13,010 bases of DNA from Bacteroidales bacterium (GTDB lineage Bacteria; Bacteroidota; Bacteroidia; Bacteroidales; Porphyromonadaceae): assembly GCA_004555765.1 (NCBI GenBank), contig SFHG01000046.1, positions 1-13,010 of the forward strand. The letters run 5' to 3'. The translations under genes were made by a program, and so were the position numbers. This document shows positions 1-5,921 of the stretch, in pieces (position 1 is the first letter of the stretch; every line of letters begins with the position of its first letter). The notes beneath the pieces are model-generated. The model saw nothing but the letters and a program-made list of their open reading frames with translations, searched no databases and was not told the DNA's origin.

Positions 1-1638
1 CTTCTTCTCTCCCTCTACGGTACGGACACCGGGAAAGAGACGGTACCCCCAGTCAATGGCATAGGCATCATAGACACCAAGGAGCGGGGGCGTGAGCCGC
101 ACGCCCCTCTCATAGTCGCCGGGCTGAGCTACGAAGTTATTCCGTGCGTAGTCCATAATGGAGGGCGTGGTGCCGTATGTCTGAGTAAAAGCCGGATCAC
201 GGAGGTTATCGATCGTGTAGGCAAAGCTGGCACCCATATTGTGCATCAGTCCGAGGGTGTGACCGATCTCGTGTGCGGCGACGTAGCGCATCGACTCCGC
301 CATCACCGAGTCCGGGAAGACGGCGGTACGCACCCTTGGGTCAACGGCACTTGTTTGGGTAAAGCGCCAATTGTGGAGAAGTGATACGACGTTATGGTAC
401 CATATAACGTCCGCACAGAGGATTTCCCCGCTTCTGGGGTCGATGTAACTGGGTCCCATCGCATTTTTGATAGGGGTCGTGGCGTATTTGATGCACGAGA
501 ATCGGAGGTCGTCCGGGTCGAAGTCCGGCATCTCCGCCTTTGAGGGATAGGGCTTGGCGAGCACCGCATTCTTGAAGCCGGCTTTCTCGAAAGCTTTGTT
601 CCAGTCGAGTACGCCCGAGAGGATGGAGTCGAACCATTTCTTGGGGAACGCGGTATCGACGTAGAAGACGATGGGGCTCAAGGGTTCCACGAGTTCGCCA
701 CGGAAATAGGCGGCGGAGTCGGAGGGGGTGAGATTCCAGCGGTGTATGATCTGGAAGTAATCCACCTTATCGATAGCAGTGGAGTAACGGTACCGGCTCG
801 AAGAAAAGTACCCCACGCGGTTATCCTGCAGGCGGGGTCTCATCGGCGTGTCCGGCAAAAGCACTACGGAGCGGTGTGCTTCCATCGTGGAAGCCTCGTC
901 ACCCTTACGGAAAGAGAGCACACTTTTGACCTCCACATTCTTGGGAAAACTCTTTACCTCTTCGATGAAAGACCCTCCGCTCACCGGACTGCCGGGAGAC
1001 TTGGCAAAGGTATCATTACTCACGGGAGAGAGCAACTCTTCACCACCGGTAAAAAAGCGGGTCACCTCCACGACAGAGGAAGAGGGCGTCTTCGCTTCTA
1101 TATCGAAAGAGGTCATTATGGGGTCGCCGAAGTTCTTCTCGAATGAGGGCGTGATGGGATCCCCTTCGTCCACATACGAGTCCGTCTGCACGAGATGGAC
1201 GAAGATCTTGTCGCCCCTTTTCGTCATCTTAACCAAGAATGGTGCCGTGACCATCTGTCCGGCGACGATGCTCTCGGAGTCCGTCGTACGGGAGACGCGG
1301 TTGGAAATAAGGAGGGGCTTGGAGAGGACGGAGTCGGGGATCTCGAAGTAGAGTTTGTCCTTCTTGACGTAAGTGATGAAAAGACCGCTGTCTGCTTTGG
1401 CTTCGCTGATGAGGTCTTGGTACTTCTTTTCGTCCTCGGAGAGTGAGGGCTTCTTGTCTTTCTCGGCATCTTCCTTTGCCTTCTGCCGTTTGCTCTTGAA
1501 CCAATCGCAGAAAGATTTCTTTTTGGCTGTCTCAGTGGTATCGCTTTTGGAGAGGGCTGTCTGCGCCAATGCCGCTCCAGGTGCGGAGAGGCTCAGGATG
1601 CCGGCCAAAAGCAGTACCCGCAAAGAGGTCTTCGTCAT
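1..1638 (-). CDS. Zinc-dependent metzincin metalloprotease, DUF5118/DUF5117/DUF4953 family (3' end cut off)
   Basis: This is an exported zinc endopeptidase. The reading frame is open from the ATG at 1638 to the window edge, giving 546 residues; the C-terminus lies outside. Residues 1-25 form a signal peptide with a basic start, a hydrophobic core and an A-L-A end, and Gln26 follows the predicted cut. A Lys/Glu-rich stretch at about 34-60 leads into the DUF5118/DUF5117-like region, which contains the family-typical stretch LYFEIPDSVLSKPLLISNRV. The zinc site is the full metzincin motif HExxHxxGxxH (His456, Glu457, His460, Gly463, His466), and Met495 in SIMDY is the Met-turn. Relatives are usually 800-900 residues, so roughly a third is missing. 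It lies 149 bp downstream of the GH20 gene, with a repeat element between, so it is probably transcribed separately. The family is well known in Bacteroidetes, but natural substrates are mostly undefined. The family call is secure; a nutritional role is inference. Confidence 0.93.
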   Translation of the reverse strand, partial: MTKTSLRVLLLAGILSLSAPGAALAQTALSKSDTTETAKKKSFCDWFKSKRQKAKEDAEKDKKPSLSEDEKKYQDLISEAKADSGLFITYVKKDKLYFEIPDSVLSKPLLISNRVSRTTDSESIVAGQMVTAPFLVKMTKRGDKIFVHLVQTDSYVDEGDPITPSFEKNFGDPIMTSFDIEAKTPSSSVVEVTRFFTGGEELLSPVSNDTFAKSPGSPVSGGSFIEEVKSFPKNVEVKSVLSFRKGDEASTMEAHRSVVLLPDTPMRPRLQDNRVGYFSSSRYRYSTAIDKVDYFQIIHRWNLTPSDSAAYFRGELVEPLSPIVFYVDTAFPKKWFDSILSGVLDWNKAFEKAGFKNAVLAKPYPSKAEMPDFDPDDLRFSCIKYATTPIKNAMGPSYIDPRSGEILCADVIWYHNVVSLLHNWRFTQTSAVDPRVRTAVFPDSVMAESMRYVAAHEIGHTLGLMHNMGASFAYTIDNLRDPAFTQTYGTTPSIMDYARNNFVAQPGDYERGVRLTPPLLGVYDAYAIDWGYRLFPGVRTVEGEKK

Positions 1639-1672
1639 ATCGAAATGTCTATTATGAGTTACTTATTTTCAA

Positions 1673-1760
1673 GAAAAATCTTGGTCTGTCCGAAAATTTC
1701 TCCCCGGTACGTGTCTCGTCAGCGCCCCGGTACGTGCGAAAAAGTTTCCCGGTACGTACC
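1673..1760 (-). repeat. Intergenic palindromic repeat, copy A
   Basis: Read on the minus strand, this 88-bp stretch starts with the palindrome GGTACGTACC (1751-1760) and continues GGGAAACTTTTTC, then ACGTACCGGGG twice, GACGAGACACG, and ends with ACAGACCAAGATTTTT. It aligns almost end to end with the 88-bp stretch at 5815-5902 on the other strand, sharing the head, the T-run, ACGTACCGGG and the CAGACCAA-A/T-rich tail. It fills most of the 149-bp gap between the GH20 stop codon and the metalloprotease start. I see no long hairpin in this copy. It may act at the 3' end of the GH20 transcript or in the metalloprotease leader. Confidence 0.7.
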
Positions 1761-1769
1761 TTCGTCACC

Positions 1770-1787
1770 TTTGCCTTCAAGGGCAAA
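1770..1787 (-). other. Small hairpin directly after the GH20 stop codon
   Basis: TTTGCC (1770-1775) and GGCAAA (1782-1787) form a 6-bp stem with a 6-base loop, immediately next to the TGA of the GH20 gene (1788-1790). No T-run follows on the minus strand, so it is a poor intrinsic terminator. It may be a 3'-end stem or chance. Confidence 0.3.
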
Positions 1788-3740
1788 TCAGTAGAGATAC
1801 CCATCCGGCGCTTCCACGAAAGTAAACATCCACTTCATCGGGATGTACCACGCGGGACCGGAAAAGGATCTTATGGGCGACTTCACGAGGATTGTATTCG
1901 TGCCTTTACGGAGGTGCACCCTGTACGGGCGGCGGATGTTGTAGTTCTCGTCCTCAAGGGGTACTTCGAGGTTACCCGGCTGACCCGAGTGGAGCCAGTG
2001 GGGAGGAGAAAGAAGTGTACCGTTCACCCAAGCCTCCCCTCTCGTAAAGTTCCAAGTGCCATCGTCAGCCGTAGGCGTGTGGTGGCTCGTGGAGTAATGG
2101 TAAAAGGAGATCCAGAAGTACGCGTCCCGCTCTTCTTCGCTCTCGATGGTGCGGAGGGCGTAAAAGGTGCTGTTTGGTGCCACGTCTACAAAGTGCCCCT
2201 TTATCGTGGGCGACCAGAAATGTCGGTAAATGACCGTACCTCCTATGAGCGTGGTGTCGGGCTTCATCTTGAGAAGATCCGAAGCAGAAGCCTTTTCGAT
2301 GTCGAAAGCTTTGGACACGTCACCCCCGTTGGGGTAAGGACCGAAAACCGACCATCGGATGTCCGCCTGACGGACGTAGGGGAAAGGAAGCTCCGAGAAA
2401 AACGCATCCCTCACGTCAAACATTCTGTCCTCAAACTCCCGAAACGCTTCCAGCGCATCCGGTCGGGCGTCGATCCCGGCGTAACGACCTATCTTGCCTT
2501 CTCCTTTCCAAGTTCTTTCGGCAAAAGCCATCATTGCGGGGTAGACGGCATTGTGGGTGAGGTTGTCTTCCCCACGGCGGAGACGGCGGTCGTTCCACAA
2601 ACAGAGGATGGCACCACGGTCGAGGTCGGAACCTTTGTCGACATCAAGAATCTTGGCATTATAGATTAAGGGGACGGTCTCAAGCGGATCCATGTGGTTG
2701 ATGTAGAGGTTGCGGGAGTCGAGGCGGACAGAGTGCAGGCTGTCGCTCTTTTTACCTCCCTCACTCCAGAGTTGCCGCCACACAGAGGGACCGTAGTTTC
2801 CGCCGGGTTGCCAGCCGAGGACGGTCACGCCGCGGCTCTCAAGGTAGTCCGTGACGGTGGGGACGAAGGCTTTGTTCACGATTCTTACTTCGTCCGCACC
2901 GATATGGAAATACTTGAAGTCATACGTGTCTATCACTTCCCGAAGGATTTCGAGGACTGTCCTAAGCCCCTCTTCGCTCTGCATATCGAAGCCCATCGCT
3001 CTCTTGAAGGCTTCCGAGTGTCCCGGCATATCGATCTCGGGGAGGAAGAGGATATGTCGCGCTTCACAGTACGCCATAAGCTCCCTAATCTCCCGCTCGG
3101 AGTAAAAGAGACCTTGGTCACGGGTCATATTTTTCTGCTCGGTGAGCTGCGGGTATTTCTTAATCGCGAGCCTCCAAGCGACGTTCTCCGTAAGGTGGAA
3201 GTGGAAGACGTTCAGTTTCAAATCCGCCATCACGTCGATCTGCGCTTTGAGCATCTCCATACTCTGGTAGTTGCGTCCCACGTCCACCATATACCCGCGC
3301 CACGCGAAGGCGGGCGCATCCTCTATCGTACAGAGGGGGAGGTCGTCACTGTCCGCAGTGAGCTGGTAGACGGTACGTGTGGCGTTATAAAGACCGTGGC
3401 GGGTGGGAGCTTTGATGGTCAAGCCGCCGGTCGTAACCTCGATGCGGTACGCTTCGGGGCTTTTGGAGAAAGGAAGCTCTTTGTCTATAAGAAGGCGGAT
3501 CCGCCCCGATGTCCCTTTTTTCACCGGATGGTCTTCGCCCAAAACGTTCCTCAGAGCCTCCGCTTCCGGCAGAAGGGAGTCGGCGGAGAAAACGATGGGT
3601 TCGCCCCTCTCGCGGACAAAGGCTCCGCCTCCCTCCTCGGCAGTGAAACGAAGAGGGCGTGGCAGGAGAGACGGAGTTTGGGCGCACAACACACCCGTAG
3701 TCCAAAGTGAAGCACAGACTACTGCAAGGACATTTCTCAT
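1788..3740 (-). CDS. Beta-N-acetylhexosaminidase, glycoside hydrolase family 20, exported
   Basis: A 650-residue exported enzyme expected to remove terminal N-acetylglucosamine or N-acetylgalactosamine from glycans by substrate-assisted catalysis. The start at 3740 (MRNVLAVVC) is chosen because a signal peptide begins there and a promoter lies just upstream; the frame is open to 3851, but that start would lie before the promoter. The predicted cut follows Ala20 and leaves Gln21. Residues 23-140 are the GH20 N-terminal domain. The TIM barrel starts near RGYMVDVGRNY (149-159) and contains HFHLTENVAWRL (about 180-191) and LPEIDMPGHS (233-242). The catalytic Asp283-Glu284 pair sits in HIGADEV, where most relatives have HIGGDE. 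A Trp-rich C-terminal extension after about residue 460 looks like a beta-sandwich. The next gene downstream is a metalloprotease, so a glycoprotein-degrading niche is plausible. The family is secure; substrate preference is not visible. Confidence 0.95.
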   Translation of the reverse strand: MRNVLAVVCASLWTTGVLCAQTPSLLPRPLRFTAEEGGGAFVRERGEPIVFSADSLLPEAEALRNVLGEDHPVKKGTSGRIRLLIDKELPFSKSPEAYRIEVTTGGLTIKAPTRHGLYNATRTVYQLTADSDDLPLCTIEDAPAFAWRGYMVDVGRNYQSMEMLKAQIDVMADLKLNVFHFHLTENVAWRLAIKKYPQLTEQKNMTRDQGLFYSEREIRELMAYCEARHILFLPEIDMPGHSEAFKRAMGFDMQSEEGLRTVLEILREVIDTYDFKYFHIGADEVRIVNKAFVPTVTDYLESRGVTVLGWQPGGNYGPSVWRQLWSEGGKKSDSLHSVRLDSRNLYINHMDPLETVPLIYNAKILDVDKGSDLDRGAILCLWNDRRLRRGEDNLTHNAVYPAMMAFAERTWKGEGKIGRYAGIDARPDALEAFREFEDRMFDVRDAFFSELPFPYVRQADIRWSVFGPYPNGGDVSKAFDIEKASASDLLKMKPDTTLIGGTVIYRHFWSPTIKGHFVDVAPNSTFYALRTIESEEERDAYFWISFYHYSTSHHTPTADDGTWNFTRGEAWVNGTLLSPPHWLHSGQPGNLEVPLEDENYNIRRPYRVHLRKGTNTILVKSPIRSFSGPAWYIPMKWMFTFVEAPDGYLY

Positions 3741-3775
3741 ACTATGACGGCGTAAACGGGCATACACAACGAAAC

Positions 3776-3806
3776 CAAAGATACCTCTTTTTTGGGGGAG
3801 TGGAAA
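3776..3806 (-). promoter_or_regulatory. Bacteroidetes-type promoter of the GH20 gene
   Basis: On the minus strand TATCTTTG (3776-3783) matches the Bacteroidetes -7 consensus TAnnTTTG exactly. Nineteen bases upstream lies TTTC (3803-3806), one mismatch from the -33 box TTTG. Transcription would start near 3769, leaving a leader of about 30 nt before the ATG at 3740. It lies just downstream of the hairpin at 3814-3853, so the GH20 gene should be transcribed independently of the nif3 operon. Confidence 0.6.
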
Positions 3807-3813
3807 GATAAAT

Positions 3814-3853
3814 TTTTGACCCGTATCTCGAGGAGACGAGACACGGGTCAAAA
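3814..3853 (-). terminator. Strong 17-bp hairpin, likely terminator of the nif3/zinc-ribbon operon
   Basis: The arms 3814-3830 (TTTTGACCCGTATCTCG) and 3837-3853 pair over 17 bp with one mismatch around a 6-base loop. It lies 47 bp past the zinc-ribbon stop codon and just before the GH20 promoter. The A/T base of the stem and the U-rich sequence after it on the minus strand (AUUUAUCUUU) fit a terminator, though the U-run is imperfect. The symmetry means it could also act on transcripts from the other strand. Confidence 0.55.
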
Positions 3854-3896
3854 TGCCGGTGTGGTACAGACCAAAAAATCATTCCCGGTCGTACCA
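3834..3896 (+). repeat. Intergenic palindromic repeat, copy C (partial)
   Basis: GACGAGACACG followed by GGTACAGACCAAAAAATC uses the same words, in the same order, as the second half of copy A (GACGAGACACG, then ACAGACCAAGATTTTT). The GGTACGTACC head is missing. TGGTACAGACC (3862-3872) pairs with GGTCGTACCA (3887-3896), with one bulge, as a second hairpin next to the zinc-ribbon stop codon. The copy overlaps the 17-bp terminator-like hairpin. Confidence 0.55.
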
Positions 3897-3900
3897 AGAT

Positions 3901-4680
3901 TTATTCCATAGCCTTGGAGGATTCTTCCGCAAGGTCGGGGTCCACAAGGATACGACCACAGTATTCGCACGCGATGATCTTCTTGTGAGCTTTCACATCG
4001 AGGATCCTCTGGGGCGGTATCTTATTGAAGCAACCCATACAGGCTTCACGGTCGATGGAGACGACAGAGAGACCGTTGTGGGAATTTTTTCTCGTCCGCT
4101 TGAACGCCTTGAGGAGACGCTCATCGATCTTCTCTTCGAGCTTCCTGGCTTTCATCAGGAGCTCTTCCTCCTTCTGGCGGGTCTCTGCGATGATGGCATC
4201 AAGCTCACCCTTCTTTTGCTCAAGGTCTTTCCCGCGGCTTTCGATGTCGGCGTTCAGAGCCGAGAGCTCTTCGTCAATGAAGGCATCACGCTCTTTGCCG
4301 AGACGGATGTTTTTTTCGAAGCCTTCCACTTCGAGGTTCTGGAACTCGATCTCCTTGGAGAGGAGGTCGTACTCGCGGTTATTCCGGATGCCGTTGAGCT
4401 GGTCGTTATACTTCTCGATGGAGGCCTTGGCGATACGGATCTTGGACTCGTTTTCTTTGGCCTGCTCGGCGATGCGGACTTTCTCCGCCTCAAACTTGGA
4501 GACACGGGTGTGCTTGCCTTCGAGTTCGTCCTCGAGTTCTTTCACTTCCACGGGCAGCTCACCGCGGAGGATGCGTATACGGTCAATCTCGGAGGAGACT
4601 ATTTGCAGCTGATACAGAGCCACAAGCTTCTCTTCCACAGAAATCTCTTTGGGTGTTTCTTCGACCTTATTCTTAGCCAT
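3901..4680 (-). CDS. Coiled-coil protein with C-terminal C4 zinc ribbon (zf-RING_7 family)
   Basis: A 259-residue cytoplasmic protein with no signal peptide. Residues about 15-195 are charged and Glu/Lys-rich with heptad-like spacing, predicting a long antiparallel coiled-coil hairpin. The C-terminal module carries CMGC (Cys214, Cys217) and CEYC (Cys238, Cys241), a four-cysteine zinc ribbon. This is the architecture of Chlamydia CT398 and Helicobacter HP0958 (FlgZ), which bind sigma-54 and secretion or flagellar proteins. In Bacteroidetes, which lack those systems, the role is unknown, though nucleic-acid or protein binding is plausible. The ATG at 4680 lies 9 bp after the nif3-family stop codon, so the two are almost certainly co-transcribed. 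A strong hairpin follows the stop. The family is secure; function is open. Confidence 0.9.
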   Translation of the reverse strand: MAKNKVEETPKEISVEEKLVALYQLQIVSSEIDRIRILRGELPVEVKELEDELEGKHTRVSKFEAEKVRIAEQAKENESKIRIAKASIEKYNDQLNGIRNNREYDLLSKEIEFQNLEVEGFEKNIRLGKERDAFIDEELSALNADIESRGKDLEQKKGELDAIIAETRQKEEELLMKARKLEEKIDERLLKAFKRTRKNSHNGLSVVSIDREACMGCFNKIPPQRILDVKAHKKIIACEYCGRILVDPDLAEESSKAME

Positions 4681-4689
4681 ATTCTGTCA

Positions 4690-5793
4690 TTAAATGTAGT
4701 AACGGACGGGGTTCATAAGTTCTAAAGCCTTATGAACTGCAAAGTTACCTTTTTTCTCGGACAATACCTCTGCCAGTACTTCCGTGGCGAACCACTCGGT
4801 CTCGAAATGCCCCATCACTGCGAGTGTCGTGAGGTCGCGGGCATCGTGGAAGTCGTTGTACTTCGCCTCTCCGGTGATGAAAAGATCCGCACCCAGGCGG
4901 GCGGCATCCTCAAGGAGGAAAGCGCCCGCGCCACCGCAGTAAGCGATACGCTTGACCTCGTTGTGCAAGACCGGACTTAGGGAAATCGGGGAAGTCGTCT
5001 GCCAGGATTTCAGTCCTTTCAGGAACGTCTCCAGAGGCACCGATTCCCGAAGCTCGCCGATGATGCCAGCTCCGGTGGCGGGATCGTCGTGAAGGACGGG
5101 AATGACCTCAAAAGCCGGTTCCTCGTAGGGGTGGACACGACGCACGGCACAGAGGGCGGCGGATAGGAGGTGCTTAGGGAGTAGGACGCTGACCATCTCC
5201 TCAGCCTCTTCGTGCCACTCTCCCACTTGACCCACAAAAGGATTGGCTCCCGGGAGTGCCGCAAAGCGCCCTACCCCGTCAGCCGAAAAGGAGCATCCCT
5301 CATAATCGCCCTGCCGTCCCGCTCCCGACTCACGAAGCGCCTCACGCACTTTCCCTGCATAAGAAGAGGGGACAAAGACTTGGAGCTTGTAGTGGTATCC
5401 GGAGACAGGCCGTATCGCCCTAAGCGTCCCGGGTAAGAGTCCCGCCTTTTCCGCCCAATAGCGGTTGAGACCGCGGGGGGCGTTGTCGAGGTTGGTGTGG
5501 ACGGCATAGAGGACGAGGTCGTGTTTAACGGCAAAAGCCGTGCAACGCTCCACATAAGTACGCGGGGTCAGGCTTTTCAAGGGATGGAAGAGGAGGGGGT
5601 GGTGTGTCACGATGAGGTTGGCGCCTTTTCGGACAGCCTCCCGGAGCAAGTCCTCCGTCACGTCCAAGCCGAGGAGCACACCGGTGAGCTCCTGATGCAC
5701 GTCTCCCACTTGGAGCCCCGAGTGGTCGAAAGAGTCCTGGAGGGAGAGCGGGAACTCGCTCTCTATGTGTTTCAGTATTTCTTCTATCTTCAT
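4690..5793 (-). CDS. Nif3-like dinuclear metal-centre protein (DUF34, 'GTP cyclohydrolase I type 2 homolog')
   Basis: A 367-residue cytoplasmic protein starting MKIEEILKHIE, the usual Nif3 N-terminus; the frame is open to 5871, but those extra 26 residues are unlike the family and are encoded across an intergenic repeat. Metal ligands of the YbgI/Nif3 type are all present: His64-His65 in THHPLLFHP, Asp103 in HTNLD, and His329 and Glu333 in GHFETE. The longer bacterial form has an inserted PII-like domain, here about residues 130-235, with the family stretch GAGRQGDYEGCSF (157-169) and HPYEEPAFEV (221-230). Members form hexameric rings with a two-metal site. The biochemical role is unsettled, and the GTP cyclohydrolase annotation is weakly supported. 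The zinc-ribbon gene follows after 9 bp, a conserved pairing that suggests a shared function. Upstream, the 128-bp gap to the protease gene holds a long hairpin. Confidence 0.95.
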   Translation of the reverse strand: MKIEEILKHIESEFPLSLQDSFDHSGLQVGDVHQELTGVLLGLDVTEDLLREAVRKGANLIVTHHPLLFHPLKSLTPRTYVERCTAFAVKHDLVLYAVHTNLDNAPRGLNRYWAEKAGLLPGTLRAIRPVSGYHYKLQVFVPSSYAGKVREALRESGAGRQGDYEGCSFSADGVGRFAALPGANPFVGQVGEWHEEAEEMVSVLLPKHLLSAALCAVRRVHPYEEPAFEVIPVLHDDPATGAGIIGELRESVPLETFLKGLKSWQTTSPISLSPVLHNEVKRIAYCGGAGAFLLEDAARLGADLFITGEAKYNDFHDARDLTTLAVMGHFETEWFATEVLAEVLSEKKGNFAVHKALELMNPVRYYI

Positions 5794-5811
5794 CTTAGAG
5801 GAAGGGGATGA

Positions 5812-5897
5812 TTTGGTACGTACCGAGAAGTTTTTCCATGACGTACCGGGAGAGGGGAAAGGTACGGACATAGGAAAACTTCTCGGTCAGACCAAAA
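5812..5897. other. Long nested hairpin between the tricorn-like gene and the nif3-family gene
   Basis: On the plus strand TTTGGT, a small internal loop, then ACCGAGAAGTTTTTCC (5812-5837) pairs with GGAAAACTTCTCGGT, a loop, then ACCAAA (5873-5897). A second stem inside uses ACGTACC and GGTACG (about 5841-5866). Nearly the whole 128-bp gap is therefore one imperfect inverted repeat. On the minus strand it sits between the protease stop (5922) and the nif3-family ATG (5793). It could end or protect the protease transcript or form the nif3 leader. No clean T-run follows, so it is not a textbook terminator. Confidence 0.6.
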
Positions 5898-5902
5898 ATT
5901 TT
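5815..5902 (+). repeat. Intergenic palindromic repeat, copy B
   Basis: This 88-bp copy starts with GGTACGTACC (5815-5824), continues GAGAAGTTTTTCC, then ACGTACCGGGAGAG, and ends TCAGACCAAAAATTTT. It matches copy A (1673-1760, opposite strand) over its full length with small gaps. It coincides with the nested hairpin, so the repeat and the secondary structure are the same object. Confidence 0.7.
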
Positions 5903-5921
5903 GGAAATGAATGGATGCGCT

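Noticed and set aside
3741..3851. N-terminal extension of the GH20 frame to 3851
   Set aside because: It would lie upstream of the good promoter at 3776-3806 and hide the signal peptide; the ATG at 3740 is better. The same reasoning rejects extended starts at 5871, 9359 and 10633.
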